DNA of 64,000 nt, taken from positions 20,672,019-20,736,018 of the forward strand of contig OY987270.1 in the NCBI GenBank assembly GCA_963920665.1, given 5' to 3'. This document shows positions 21,842 to 35,275 of the stretch, one piece after another. Source of the DNA: Straminergon stramineum (Eukaryota; Streptophyta; Bryopsida; Hypnales; Calliergonaceae). The translations under genes were made by a program, and so were the position numbers. The notes beneath the pieces were generated by a model. That model was not told the origin of the DNA. It ran no database searches and saw only the letters and a program-made list of their open reading frames with translations. Each line of letters opens with the position of its first letter. The first letter of the stretch is position 1.

Positions 21842-24800
21842 ATGGGGCACGACGACGACAAGCCCTCCGATGACTCCTGGAGCTTCTACACGGCGCAGGC
21901 GCAGAGCATGGGCCAGAAGGCGCTCAGCTCCACCGACGAGGCCATCAAAACGGCGCGCGTGCAGATCAACCACTTGCAGGACGCTTCATCGCACCATTTC
22001 GAAACAGCTCAGGTGCGCAATCGGAATTCATGATGTGCCGTGGGAGTGGATTTAGGGACGAATTTTGGGACGGCAGCTCAACTCAAAACCCTAGGTAGCG
22101 CATTTGCAGCGTAATGCGATCGTAGGGTTGCTTGCATTTTTTTCTCTCTCTCGAATTAAACTAGAATTCCGTCGCAGCGATCTGCCATTTGGAAAACGGA
22201 ATAGCCTATTGCGATGCATTAGTCGTCCCCTGTTTTGTCACTATGGCAGTGTATGACTTAGACGGAACACAGATTTCGCGGCAGCTCAACTCAAAACCCT
22301 AGTTGGCGTATTTGCAGCGTGGTCGCGATCGGAAGCTTTCTTACATTTTTTATCTCTCAAATTAAGCTATAATTCCATCGCGGCGATCTGCGATTTGGAA
22401 AATTTAATAACCTGCTTTGTCACAATTGCAGTTTGGGGCTTAGTCGATATGCAGATAGGGCTGATAATGCCGCAGCTGAAATGTATTGCTAATTATGATG
22501 CTTTGTACAATCAGTGGTGCTGGATTTAGGCGTTTCTTTTTCCGGAAGTGGGGCGAAGGGTTCAGCGGCCTAAAACCCTAGGGTTACATTTGCAGCAGAT
22601 TGGCGATTTTAGGGTTTCGTGAATTTTCCTGACCTCTAACTAAGCTGTAATTCCATTGGGTTGGAGCGATGATCTATAATTTGGAAAAAAATATAGCCTA
22701 TTACTGTTTAATCGCCTTCCTGTTCTGTTTCTAAGACCGCAGGGCTTAGTCGCAATGCAGATGATCATGATGCAACTGAAATCTACTGCTACTGACGAAG
22801 CTCTGTACAAAAAAATTTAGTGCCTTATTCCTTTGCGAAGTAGATTGCGAACTCTGTGGCTGGTGTCTCCGTACTTTTGGTGGAAGGGATCTCCGAAATT
22901 GGCAGACGACTAGAGTGGTGATGTTACATGATGGATCTCGAAATCATCTTTCGCAAGTTAACATTGTCGCGGATCTTCTTTTTGGGTTACCTCTATCGCC
23001 GAGATGCCTTGTGCAAAAATTCTTAGATGCCTTGTGTGTAAAAATATCTTCTTAAATGCCTTGTGAAAAAATTCGTAATTGAGTTGACGAAATTCGTGAA
23101 GAAAAGAGTGGAATGTGTATAGTGTAGAGTTGTTTGGTGTCACATTAGTAGTCGACCTTTCTCGATGTTAAAATATTGTTTTTAGCCGATTGTGAGAGGT
23201 TAGACTTTGGCTGGATGATCGCAAGAATCTAGTAATGAGGTTGGTGGAGCTTTCTTTGTGACATGCTGATATGATTACGCTGGGAGCCTTGAATTCGCTT
23301 ACTTCTTATTTGACGTCTCTCTTAGATGTTCGCCTAAATTTCCGTTGTTGAGAATTGTTGGCTGTATTTCTTACTCAATGACACCTAGTATAGATTACAC
23401 GAGACGAGATGGTGCGATTGAGAATGAGTTCCGTCATTTATTTTTGTCAATATGTACGTATGCCTGAGAAGGTAATAACACTAGATTCCTCCTTTTAGGA
23501 CACTAAGAGAAGATTTTGGATTCTGTGCATTTGCAGAAATATGGCAATAGAGTTAAGCAAGAATATTTCCACTACGAAGGTCTCTTCTTCAAGAAGCTGA
23601 AAGGTATTGGTTTGTGCCTCTTCTTTCTCAGATGATGTTACAATCGTCATGTGGTTTTAAGAGCCAGTTTATTTGAGCAGACGGGTGGATTTTCACTACA
23701 TTGGTTCATGTTTAGAATCACCGACCCTAAATGTCATAAGCAGGGTAGTTGTCGGCATAGCAACCCATGTCGCAACAACTTGTTGGCGGGTGTTTTTTTT
23801 CATGATTGTCATTCTGATATTTGATTGTATACACAGTTATTTGTTTCTGTATTTTGCAAAGTGTCCGGGGGATGGTGTTTGAGGCACGTACTTAGTTTAC
23901 AGCGATGGATATTCTTGCCGTTTGATCATATACATGCATGGTTCTTGTCGGTGCCGGAGGATGACCAAGTGACTTGATGTCTATTATGGTGCAGATGGCG
24001 TACATATAGCTGCTCAGAATCCAAACGCAACTTATGGAATTCTTGGGGTTACCGCAATCCTTGCTTTGAGAAGTATGTCCCGCTGTTTGCTGTACGATGC
24101 ATCTTTCTGTCCTATTGGATTCTGTTCTGCGTTTTGAATCTACACTTATATATACTAAAGAGATTGGCACATGGCAAGTCTTACGAATACGAGGCATAAT
24201 GTTGATAATCTAGGGGATTGTCGTGAAGAAAGCTGAGATTATGCTCCGACTTCTTAGGTTATTATGTTCTAGTCTGTTTCTTTCTCTATTTTGTGCACCC
24301 TAGTATTGTGTAATTACAAGTTCCGCTACCAAGCATTGGCAAGTCACTGCACGTGTACTTTTTTAATTTTGGGGTCAAACTGACAATCAGTGATCTTGTC
24401 CTTTAGTGAAAACTATGAGGCTTATACTTTAGTGTGATACGATATGCATGTTAGTAGCGACCACGTCCCTTTTTTTATGTCGTCGAATATATGTCCTTTG
24501 CAGCACCAAGGCGGCTTTTGTATCGCCATACTATCGGGCGTTTCCAGAGCGAACAGGTATCTCACAAGTATTCCCCACTTTAGTGTTCAATGGCTGAGTC
24601 AAATTTTTCACACCGAAATGACTAAGGGGCAAGATGTTGCCTTTTGGATCTGCATGCTGTATCTCTGAGAACTTCCTTAGAAGACGATTATGATGGCATT
24701 TGCATTGGGTATGACTTGTTTGAGTTTCTTATCTATGTCACAGGCAATGCTTACTCGCGCAGAGACGAAGGTGAAGGAGATGCGCCAAACAGTAGATATA

Positions 24801-26060
24801 TTGAGGAATGAAACGAAGAAGCTTGAGGTAACGTCCTTTATTACGTGTTTTTGTTCATCAAATGAGGGTTGTCGCCTAAGCCAAAATGAACAATGAATTA
24901 GCCGGGTTGCCTTGGATGTTGTGTCGTGTCAGTCCAACTGCGGCCCTTGAAGGCCGTATGTTTCAAAAAACAACAAAAAAAATGAACAATGAATTGGTTT
25001 AGCAAAGAGGAAATTCAGATGAAAGATGCCACCAACGTTATTTTTCACTGAATTTTTCTCCAACCTAAATCATGAGTTTGTTTCAGGAGAGAGCAAAGCT
25101 TGCAGAAGAGGAGCTCCTCCGAGGAAGGACTAAATTAAAGTAAGAAATTGTACTCTGCTGAGGATTGTTCTTATTTTTGTTTGAGATGGAGTTATCTTTG
25201 GTATCACCAAAAAATGGTATCCTAGACACACCACTTCTCAATGTAGATTCAATGGCTGTTTGAAACCTGTCGAGCACAATCGTCCTGATCATGATTTACC
25301 GGTAACAAAGCTATTTTTGCATGAGATCTGATATTCCATGACTTGTGGCAGAAATACAGGAACTCAGCTAAACAGCCTCTCTAGGAGCGCCTACAAAACT
25401 GAATCATCTGCCAGGGGTATAATGCATAACGATATTATTGGCTTTTTTAGACCAAGAAAAGTGAATCACTTCACACATCAACAATTTAGATGATGATTCT
25501 ACTGGATTTTAATCCACGCTAACTTATGAGTTTGTTTCAAGATGTCAAGACGTCAAGATGGGTTTCAGATCTCAGGATGATTCCACGTTAGAAATCTTCT
25601 TGTTTTCTCTGGTGCTACTTGGAAAGTCTCTTAAGCCGTTGTTTGTTGACCAACCATCCTTGGACGGTGTCGCCTATGAACTTGATAGTAGTGGGTTGCT
25701 TTACGAATTGTTAATGTGTGAGTTATGACGATATGCAACGTTGAGTCCTTGTAGGGCTTATGGATACCTTGCGTGATCTTCCGGGTAGGGATGCGTTGCG
25801 TTTGCGAGCAGAGGTATGACAAGCTCCAGATGTCTTTTTTCTTGGCTAAAAGTTGTATTTCTAGATTACCGGTACCAGTGTGAACTGTAGAATCATCTTT
25901 TAAATTGTTGGGAAAATATTACATGTTTCAATTTACAGTGCACATGTTAACTGTAGTACATTGCCTCCAGGTCGCAGGCATGACCTCTGAAGCCAAACAA
26001 CAGAGACATGGTTTGGAAAAACAGGTTTCAAAAATTGCAGGTTATGGAATCTCAGTTTAA
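21842..26060 (+). CDS. RHIP1: RHIP1-like protein (RGS1-HXK1-interacting protein 1), nine exons
   Basis: The reconstructed exons are 21842-22012, 23537-23603, 23995-24072, 24504-24556, 24744-24827, 25087-25139, 25352-25416, 25755-25813 and 25971-26060, all with GT-AG borders and compatible phases. They give 239 residues starting MGHDDDKPSDDSWSFY and ending KIAGYGISV. A hydrophobic segment GILGVTAILAL near residues 92-102 is followed by TPRRLLYRHTIGRFQSE, then a long coiled coil (AETKVKEMRQTVDILRNET, KLAEEELLRGRTKL). Order, length and the RRLLYR and GYGI motifs match Arabidopsis RHIP1. That protein binds the regulator RGS1 and hexokinase 1 in glucose signalling at membranes. Function here is inferred from the family. 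Intron 1 is about 1.5 kb. A tandem repeat lies directly upstream. Confidence 0.82.
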
Positions 26061-27892
26061 GTTGCAGCATTTGGGGATCGAGCACTTGAAACTGGCTTAT
26101 GCTGCGAAGAGAATATGTACCTGATTCATTGAGTATTATTCTTTCTCCTAGATGCTGAATTTCTCACGAGGTTGATATGAGGGATCAGCCTGACTAGCAA
26201 TGACCGAATCCGGTTGTCGCTGATATATTTGAGGTTAATTTTGAGAATAATTGTCCGCGGCACTTGTGAATCACTTTGAGATCGGCGGTGCCTCGCCCGA
26301 ATGGCATTTCCTTCAGCCTGGTGCCAGTGCTGGATCTGATCCCTTCTCACTTTGTTCTCGTCTGAGGGTCTTATAAATTGGCCTGCCAAAGAGCACTAGC
26401 GTGGATTGAACATGTTTGTGTTTTTTAGGGTAGAAGCTTGCCAACTATCTGATAGCGACAAGGCATGTTCCTTACCTATGTCAATGTAAACGGCACACAT
26501 TGGCGTAATTCATGTACGAAGGAGAGCAATCTTCGGTATTCATCAAACTTCTGTATCCTCTCATCTCTGTTTGCGAGGCCAAGTTTTTCTTGTGAAAGAA
26601 CGTCATTTTGGCGACATAATACTGTCAAGTCATGTAAGGATGCTGCCAGCGACCATGTGTCAAACTTCAAAATCCTCGACTTTGTATACCGTACTCCTTA
26701 TTGTTGCTTTTTATGAACGGAGGTTTTTGTTTGTTTATTTTTATTTTTATTTCAGAGATGGAATCACATAGTAAACTTGCCAATCACTACACAGACAAAA
26801 TTCAAATCCTTCTCCACATAAATACATAGACTTGAATGTTTTGAAATTTGTTGTGATCACTAAATGCCATGTTAAGATTCACCTTAAAAAGGTAGATTGC
26901 AAAAAGATTTCTTCCTTCAAATTTTATTGCAATTGAAAGGCAATGAAGCTAAAATCTAGTTAAAATTTTCTTGCAACCCTTCACCGCACGGTATGCGGTC
27001 ATTGGATGGTGATACAAAATTTTGTTCCCATGATAATTAAATTGGTAGTTGCATCATGCAATTAGTGTATGGTAAATGGCAATGGTTGTTGTGTGGTTTT
27101 TGGATGCGTGAGGTAAATGGCAAGTTTACTCTATGTCCCACCCATGACCACTTCTTTCAAGCTCACAAACTTTGATTTTATCTACAAACCTAACCTTTAG
27201 ATGACAAGCAAAGCTCTTTGTGTTTGGTTTTGCATCTAATAGAATTGTTGACAAAAAGTGGCTTTTGCATTTTGGGGGGGAATGCTTCAGCCTATTGAAT
27301 CCACTACTCAAGTTAATATGGCTTGCCAAACACCACACTTAGGTTGCAAAGTCAAAGTACTATTCATTGTTCACTTTTGCATATCTGAATTGAATAAATT
27401 TTGGGCAAGCAAAAAGATAGGGGCCTTGCTTCAAGGAGACTTTTGATTCTCCCTTAGGTTGCCTACCAAACAAAGGACTATTGTTTATTGGTTAAGTAAA
27501 ACAATTCCCTCTCCTAGATTGGCAAGACAACAAGGAGATTTAGTCAATATCCAAGATTTTTTAGAATTCTATTATGCTTAACCTTGTATCTTTCAAGCCA
27601 AGGTCTCACTTTGAAGAGGATGATGGCTTCTTTCTTGATATTGTATTTAGGGGAGACATAATGTGGACAAGTATACAATAGTCGATGACAAGTTCCTTGG
27701 TACAAAAGTGTAGCTATGCTTTAACAAATGGAAGAAAATCTATAGGATACAATAATTGCACCTACACACATTAATGCCTAAAATGTACAACCTTTATTCA
27801 TGAGATCCTATGAAATGCTTTCAAATAAATCTATTTTCAGCACTTTTAAAAACTCATATTTTATTCATATGTTGTGGCCAAAATATACTTAA
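26061..27892. other. Intergenic region after the RHIP1-like gene
   Basis: The first few hundred bases probably contain the 3' untranslated region. The rest is AT-rich, without a recognisable gene or repeat border. Confidence 0.5.
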
Positions 27893-28462
27893 CCCCTAAG
27901 CACTCCAACGTCCATTTTTTGGACAATGAACATATTAAAACTCCAATTTCATCCTCCTAACTACTTCAAGATGAAAGTTATTCTAATTTGTGGAGATACT
28001 TTATCAAGTTGTTCAATCTAAGGGTTGGATTTGGTGTTACTAGAATACATTTCTAAAATTACAAATGTGCAAGGATGTCAAGTGGTCAAATTGCATTGAC
28101 TTTAGTTCAAAATTAGGTTTGCTAAAACGAGGTCATAGATTTTAAGAATACAAAAATTTCATAAAACCACCATGTGAAGAGAACCACATTTCAAATCCAT
28201 TCCAACAAATTTTACTCAGAAAATGATCATATTTTGCTTGTAATTGAATTTTGAAGGAATTTTGAAATTTCTCTTTCAAAATTTATAAAAAAAAATATCA
28301 GTGATAGCATTGGTAAATCTAACCATATGGATGGAATTTGCAAATCAAAATCTACAACTTTAATTTATTTGTATATCAATTCCAAAATATGCTTCCAAAT
28401 TGAAGTTCATAATGATTTTTGTCAAATCATCAATTCTGGAGATGATTTTGGATGTTCAGGGG
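27893..28462 (+). mobile_element. Non-autonomous inverted-repeat element, second subtype (570 bp)
   Basis: It starts CCCCTAAGCACTCCAACGTCC-like (first bases CCCCTAAGC) and ends GGATGTTCAGGGG, with TTAA on both sides. No coding frame. Its left end resembles the units of the tandem array at 21007-21675, which links the two repeat groups. Confidence 0.55.
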
Positions 28463-28820
28463 TTAAGGAGAGAGTCCAAAATACTCTTTTGATTTCCAAC
28501 AAAAGAATCACATAGTTGAATAATAGGAACAACACTCAATTGCTTATTAGGACACAATTAAGTGTACTAAGTTAATACCTTTTTATACCCCCAAGTATTG
28601 AAAAGCCAATGTTGTGGAATCCTAATAGAGATGGAGGAGTGAGCATTCTCCATTCATTTGGAGTGATTTTGGTGTGTTCCCCAATGAAATTTACAATTCT
28701 TGAATATTTTCTGGCCAGGAATAGGTTACAAGTTGATAATCTCTGGAGCAGCCAAAAGATATGCTTTGCATTTTCCACTTATACCCAAAGCATATTCCAC
28801 CGAATCAGTAGAATCTTTTT
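28463..28820. other. Intergenic stretch with a dispersed repeat motif
   Basis: Around 28518-28565 is a block (AATAATAGGAAC, then CTCAATTGCTTAT) that recurs near 30428 and 42779. No gene seen. Confidence 0.45.
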
Positions 28821-28862
28821 ATGTGGTCCAAGTGACCGTCAATGTGGTCCAAGTGACCGTCA
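28821..28862. repeat. Perfect 21-bp tandem duplication
   Basis: Two identical copies of a 21-bp unit that starts ATGTGGTCCAAGTG and ends CGTCA. Confidence 0.9.
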
Positions 28863-28985
28863 ATGTGCTCCTCAAAATCAAAATTGCATCCGAGAAAGGT
28901 TTCAATGATAAAATATAACCCACTCTAAAGGAAACAACTGACGGACACTTGGAATTATTCCATTCGTCCACCTCATGCTCCTGGG

Positions 28986-29013
28986 GTTCCCCGTTCCCCG
29001 TTCCCCGTTCCCC
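28986..29013. repeat. Microsatellite (GTTCCCC)4
   Basis: Four perfect copies of the 7-bp unit. Confidence 0.95.
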
Positions 29014-29060
29014 TTGGGAAGCCACGGTGCCCACATAGATTCTGCTGTTCCGACATGATC

Positions 29061-29108
29061 CACGTGGCGCGAGCAGAAGGCCCCATGAAAGTTTCGTTCC
29101 TCCACGTG
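29061..29108. promoter_or_regulatory. Two G-boxes (CACGTG)
   Basis: CACGTGGC at 29061 and CACGTG at 29103 lie 42 bp apart in a locally GC-richer region. CACGTGGC is the core of plant abscisic-acid and light response elements bound by bZIP/bHLH factors. The only frame nearby is the doubtful one at 29138. Function unproven. Confidence 0.4.
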
Positions 29109-29137
29109 AGTACATTGGAACCAGGGAGTTAAAAAAG

Positions 29138-29482
29138 ATGCCTTTTGCGTGGAGAGTGGAGACCCACTTGACAGGGATTTTCTTGGGAGCCAATTCTCTG
29201 TTAAAAAGTGATGCCAATTTTTTTATAGGGAGTAAGCTAACTCAGCGTATGATGGGCACGACTTTGGAGAAGCCTAATGCAGTCCCACTTCTTCTTGTGC
29301 GGTTCATTTTACAAGACACATGTACACTAGAAGAATTTTTGGGACTGTATAGGCATGTCCAGAGTTGTGCTGAGTTGTATAGGCTGAGTTACCATATATG
29401 GCTAGATATTCTTCCTTTTTTGGTGGATGAAACCATGAAATTGCTACCAAATTATGGGACGGTATCGTTCTATTTAGGATGA
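29138..29482 (+). CDS. Doubtful 114-residue open frame
   Basis: It starts at ATG (MPFAWRVETHLTG) 30 bp after a G-box and ends VSFYLG. I do not recognise it. The last part (LPFLVDETMKLLPNY) resembles a broken frame near 30540-30620 (VDEKLLKCF), which suggests a repeated, decaying coding unit, not a conserved gene. A chance frame is the main alternative. Confidence 0.2.
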   Translation: MPFAWRVETHLTGIFLGANSLLKSDANFFIGSKLTQRMMGTTLEKPNAVPLLLVRFILQDTCTLEEFLGLYRHVQSCAELYRLSYHIWLDILPFLVDETMKLLPNYGTVSFYLG

Positions 29483-30836
29483 TTGTACACTATTGGGGAT
29501 GAATAAATAGATTTTCATCCCTAAATTGAAAATCTCATCTATTCCATGGATGTAAAAAGCTTCATCACTCCAATGAATATTTTTGTTTACTTTAAAAAAA
29601 ATTGAAAAAAATTGTCACTTAACTATAGATTTTTGTGTAGGTGTGCATGCTTCTAGTCATGAGAGCCTCAAGATTGGTTTTGGGTGCACTTCTTCATTGC
29701 ACTTTGAAAATTCATGATGAAAATCTAGAATCTTTTTTTGGTTTCAAAATTTGATTCGATAAAGGCTTAGATACCATAGGGAAGGAGTATGTTCAAGATA
29801 TGTCAACCAAATAATTAATTAAAGGTTGAAAGGGTAGTTTGGTTAAGAATTATTGAATTAAAAAATATTTGCTTTTTCATTTTTGTTTTTAAATTTGAGT
29901 TCTTCATTTTCGATATTAAATATTGGTCACTTTTTGCATTACTTCACAACCATCAACAATTAATTAGCAATTGTCTAGTGTAATTAAAACGTGAATTAAA
30001 ATTACCCTAATCCTACTTCCAATGGCAATAAACCATTATTCAAATGTGGTTTTTTGGAGTGAGTCTTTCTACTTTGCCAAAGCTTCTATAACAACCAATA
30101 TTCTTCAAAGTTCTTGTGTTGAGTTTCTTTTGATTTGTTTGATGAAATGGCATCAAAGAGATGGAGTGGTTTCCTTGTAGTAGAGACTTGGTACATCTTG
30201 TGTGGCCTTATTTTCTACTATTTAGTGTATGACTTTGATAGCTTTTTTTTATTCTTCCTGAATTGAAATGATATTGTATGGCATGATTATTGATATTTTG
30301 AATATCTATAATATTTTTTGATGTTAATATTTCCACATTTCAACCGGTGTGTCTAAAGAATTTTCAATATTTTTTAGCTAAACTATTTGGAATTATTTTC
30401 TATCAGACCTACTCCTTCCCTATTGTAGTTTAATAATAGGAACTTTGCTCAATTGCTTATGAGGTTGATTTGCAACTAGCATGATCCTAAGATTCAATAA
30501 GCAATACAAAAAACTTGGACAAAATATTAAGAGATGTATTCCCTCTTCTTAGTGGATGAAAAATTGTTGAAGTGCTTCAAAAAATTTAGGTGGTACTATT
30601 CTTTTGGAGATAAACATTCATAGTAACTATTAGATGAACAAATAAGTTATCATTCAATCATTTCCCTAGCCTAAATTAATCACTTTTGCACTATCCACAT
30701 CAAAAACAAACATATTTGGATCAATGAGAAGTTGTGAAGAACTCTATTCTAGCTAGCGGCAAAGGGCTAATGTTGCAAAAGGATGAAGATACTTTAGCCC
30801 ATATAAGCTTAAATGAAAGACTTAAGAGTGTAGAGA

Positions 30837-31045
30837 GATTGAGGACTACACTATCAAAAAATTGGATCCACTTGTGGACATCTTAAGTTTGTCTATCAAG
30901 TATGTAACCATGAGTGGTGGAAATCACCCATGTCTTGGTCAAAGGACTTGATCAATCTCAACCAAAGGAAAAAAAAATTCTCCCAAATGATAGAAGCTAA
31001 TAAACTAGCTACAAAATTTGGGGTACCAAATTGAACAAATGTTTT
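30837..31045 (+). repeat. Dispersed repeat, copy 1
   Basis: Shares ATGAGTGGTGGAAATCACCC, AATTCTCCCAAA and GCTACAAAATTTGGGG with the copy at 31845-32058 in the same order and orientation. Confidence 0.65.
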
Positions 31046-31844
31046 GTCAAATTTGGAACAAGGAAAGGATGTGAAGAACTCTATTCTAGCTAGGGTAGAA
31101 ACACCTAAAATGGAGAGGTTCCATGTAATGACACAATATGATGACCTATAATAGACAACAATTGGATGAATTATTGATTGAAAAAGATGAAAATGGCTCA
31201 CACTTGATCAGGAATAAGTTCTAAACCTAGCCATTTTAGGTGAAGCTATGAAACAAGAATGGATCCAAATGAAAAATCCTCATCTACATTGAATAAAAGA
31301 TTCATTTTGGAAATTTTTCTTTCAATTATTTTTTTCATTTTTCCTCATCCTTATTTTTGTATACATTGGGTTCAATCTCAACAAATCCCCTATATCCTAT
31401 AGACTAAAATGCTTAAGTTATCGGTTGAAAGTAATTGTACCTTACTATCTAGTAGATGTGTGGAGTTCCAAAATTATCTGTTTTAACTTAGGTGTTTTTA
31501 CCTTCCTAGTAGATCTATAGAGTTGCAAAAGAGTGAAGATACCTTACCCAATTATTAAAATGAAAGACTTCACAGGCAAGACTTTAAAGTCCTAGTTCCA
31601 CAAAGTGTAACCATGATGGTAAATTTTGTGTTCTCCAAGGATAAAAGTAAAAGAAGCCCCCTATTTCATGTTGGATTTAGGGCATGTTCTAGACCTCTCC
31701 AGAAGTTAATTTGGGATGTCTAATTGCAAATATGAATGCAGAATTTGCAAATTTTATCATGGATTGCATGGCAAATAAAAAAATTCCTGCATTTTCCCCT
31801 GGGGTAAAGTGGCCTCCACTTGATAGTGTGGAGAAAATGGGGCC

Positions 31845-32058
31845 CATCGCACTAACTTACCTTCTAAAAATTAGGCCCACTTGTGGTCACCTTTGTTTGT
31901 CAAGTACTCCATTATGAGTGGTGGAAAATCACCCTTGTCCTGGTCAGTCAGTCTCAACCGAAAAAATTTAAAAAATTAAAAAATTAAAAAATTAAAAATT
32001 CTCCCAAAGGACGCAAGCCAAATAGCCAATGAAGCTACAAAATTTGGGGGTAAGCTTA
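31845..32058 (+). repeat. Dispersed repeat, copy 2
   Basis: Second copy of the 30837 repeat, with an inserted (AAAAATT)n-like expansion near 31966-31998. Confidence 0.65.
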
Positions 32059-32530
32059 CCAATTGAAATATTGACAGACCACGTGTAAGTTAACTGAACT
32101 ACCGCCAGCTGGCAAACTAAGGTAATGGCTCAACCACCGAAATAACTGAACTTCCAGCGGGGTCCCAGCTTTGAATTCCCTCCTCCTGATGTGCAAAGCC
32201 AATAACTTACGGTAGCCTGAGGTCACTTTACGCACATTTTTTGACGAAAAATTATTTAAAATTGGAAGGGTTAAGTTAGTTTGGTTGTTCAATTTTTTTG
32301 GTCAATAAGTTATTTGGCAATTATTAAATAGTTTTTCTTAACTTTCGGCAACCCTTCAAATGATTTTGGGAAGTTGGATGGTTTTCTTCATTGCATGCAT
32401 TAGGAAAATTCTAAGGTCTCAACAAGGCTGCAAGTTTTGCACCCTTGTGTTGCAATTATGGATTTTTTTAATAAATTTGAAATCTGACGTGACAATACTA
32501 GTGCCATGTCAGCGCCATGTAAGATTGATT

Positions 32531-32591
32531 TTATATATATATATATATAAAATTATTATTATTATTTATTATTATTATTATTATTATTATT
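32531..32591. repeat. Simple repeats (TA)n and (ATT)n
   Basis: About ten TA units followed by ATT units. Confidence 0.9.
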
Positions 32592-34341
32592 TTTAAATAT
32601 TTTTTTCTAAATATTTTTTTCATTTTTTTGTAAATGCACTATGAGGGTACCAAAAATCTAAAACTTGCAACCTTCACTTGACCTCAGAATTTTCCTAATG
32701 GGGAAGATAGGTGATAATCATGATTTTCAATGAACTCATTATTTTTTGTAGTAATTATGCTTTGATGTAAATTTGGAAGAATGAATTTGGATTTGGAGTT
32801 ATTTAGTAAATATGTGTTGGGATCAAGCCATACAAGTATCTTTTCCAACATTTTGATTGTCTTTCTCTATGTTTAATTTTTTCTTGGATTCGACAAAGTG
32901 GCTTATCAATTTTCAAAACTATTTGGCTTCAAAAATTTTAATTATTATTTGCTGAAGGTGACTTCAAGCTACAATAGGCACTTTGTGTATCTTTCATGCT
33001 ACAAATGAAGTGTTCCTACTTTCAATAAGCAAGTATATATTCTAAGGTAACTTAGGTAAGTACACCCATAATCATCAATATTAGCAAACAAGTATACTTC
33101 TTAAATATAAATTTTGGAGTATTTTGATTTGAGTCTTATTGGTGGGCGAAAGAAGAGTCCAACACACTTCAACATACATTATCATTACTTGGATACTATA
33201 TTAAGGAGTTATGAATTTTTAAAGAATTATCTCTAGATTTACCAAAAATCAATACTAGGATCTTATGAACTCTCATGTTTTAATTGAATATATCTTTTGT
33301 AATGAATATCTAGATTTTTGTGAAATTTTTAGGTCTAAATGTAGATATTGGATTAGAAGTAGTGATGATTGTGGATGTACATATCTAACAATCTTATTTT
33401 GGACAAGCAAGAAATTGCCTCTATAGATTTTTGGTTGCCATAGACCCCTTTTGAATATGAACACAAAAAATAAGGGTTCATTTTAGGTGAACCTATAGTC
33501 CTTATTTTGAAAGTTCATAATTTATTCACAGAGGGCTACAAAACTAGATGCAAAGACAATCTAAAGTCTTCTTCTTGTTTACAAACCCCCAAAATGAATT
33601 CCAAGGATAACTTGTAATGATTAATGGAGATCATTATTTTATGCAATTGTTTAGACAATTTATACTTGACGATTATAAGGTAACCTATTAAACTAGACAC
33701 AAGTCTATCAATTTTCATTTATAAATATTAAATAATAGTCATCTATCAATTTTTTTTTATAGATGGCTAATAATCCAATTTTACTTAGGTATCATGTAGT
33801 TTTGATATAGATATCAACAAGAATCACCCAAGTATCACATGAATATTGAAAAAACAGCTTGCTACTTCTCCAAAATGATGAAAACAACAACAACTACTAA
33901 TACCATATTTAATCCATATGTTAAGTTAGACTGTTTGTTTTGTTTGTTTGTTATGTTGAGATCTTCCAAACCATGCGTCTCTTGGTTGCATTCTTAATAT
34001 TGTCGGAAAGCCCTTGGAAAGGAAGGGTGCATGGGCTTTGTTTTGTGGCATTTGAACCTTTGACAAAAAATTTGTTTAGTTTCAAAATTTGTATGATTTA
34101 AGAAATTAAAAAATTACTTTTACTTTTATTTTGATTGTGGCAACAACACAAGGCACTCTAGCATATACAGAGTGCTAAATAAGAAAATCAAAAACCCCAA
34201 GTATACTCTTATTAATCAAAATGAGTTGTGCTTCGAAACGGTTGCCGTACCTTGACCAATCAGGGCCCCTAATAAAGGCCCTGATTAAAAAAAAAATGTT
34301 TTAAAATAGCGTGAACCAAACGTTCAAGGCCGCACTCACTA

Positions 34342-34643
34342 AGGTAGTCTGCTCTTAAAGCGACCATTTAAGAGCTGATTGCTTTTTCGGGGAAGCAAAA
34401 TTCCTTATAACAATTTTCAGTCAATTTTAGTAGGAAGAAAAATGGAATTGGCATCTAACCCAAGTTGTTTCATATTTTTTGGACCTTTGTGGAATTAGTT
34501 ACAAATTTTTGAAGTTGAAATGCAGTAGTCACTAAAAGCGACCATCTCCTGAAATGAACAGTGTTGGTACATGAAAGAAAGCAAAATGTACCCCTGTGCC
34601 ATAATCGCTTTTAGAGCATGGTCGCTTTAAGAGCAGACTACCT
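34342..34643. mobile_element. MITE of 302 bp with perfect 26-bp terminal inverted repeats
   Basis: The left end 34342-34367 begins AGGTAGTCTGCTCTTAAAGC, and 34618-34643 is its exact 26-base reverse complement. TA flanks both sides, which suggests a Tc1/mariner-type TA duplication. The motif AAAGCGACCAT recurs in the interior. No coding frame. It sits about 630 bp upstream of the DUF829 start codon, so it may lie in that gene's promoter. Confidence 0.85.
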
Positions 34644-34659
34644 TAACTTACTGTAGTCC

Positions 34660-35275
34660 ACCCGGGGCGACACAACCAAGGCCCAACGATCAAGGCGGCT
34701 TCAAACGTTCAAACGCTCCCCCCGAAGCCTCCACTTGCACCGCGTCGCAGGAAGACGAAATCCTTGGGTGTACAGCAGTCAAGCACACTTTCGTTGCCGA
34801 AAACAACAACAGCAACAACAACAACCAAGAAGCTCCTGTTGCAGACAAGGAAAGACTACTTTCGCTACAGAAGAATTCCCAATCACCATCCTTAAGCTTC
34901 TCCCGTGAAGCTTAAGCTTATTTATATTTCCTTTTCACATGTCCGAAGATTCTACATGATTTTCGGCCGCAAGGATTTCGTCCCGCTTCTTGCCTATCGC
35001 GGGACACTTTTTCCATTCTCGCAAGCAATCTTCCCGTGGTGGCGGACTCCATACTTCCGCTGCACAAATCCTCGAAGGTTTTAAATTGGTGCTCTGAAGG
35101 TTTCGTGATCTTGGAGGACGCGGTGGTTGCCAAAAGAATTACGGAATGATCGAGGAGTAATTGAGAAGTGATTGAGAAGTGATTGAGGGGGGATTGAGGA
35201 GGATTGATTAGGGTTTGGTGAGGATCGCGGAGGATTTGAGGAGGCGGTGGGATTTTTTGTATGTGGAGGGTGTGA
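34660..35275 (+). promoter_or_regulatory. Presumed promoter and 5' leader of the DUF829 gene
   Basis: GC rises here against the AT-rich neighbourhood. A CAACAA-type simple tract lies near 34801-34830 and an AAGCTTAAGCTTA stretch near 34908-34920. Transcription start is unknown. Confidence 0.35.

Larger units (their letters stand above)
29483..34341. other. Long AT-rich intergenic region with repeats
   Basis: No convincing coding frame. It holds a diverged direct duplication (30837-31045 and 31845-32058) and AT-rich simple repeats at 32531-32591, both listed separately. A second copy of the AATAATAGGAAC motif is near 30428. Confidence 0.55.

Noticed and set aside
28819..29217. Minus-strand frame of 132 codons
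   Set aside because: No ATG start; it runs through the GTTCCCC microsatellite and the 21-bp duplication.
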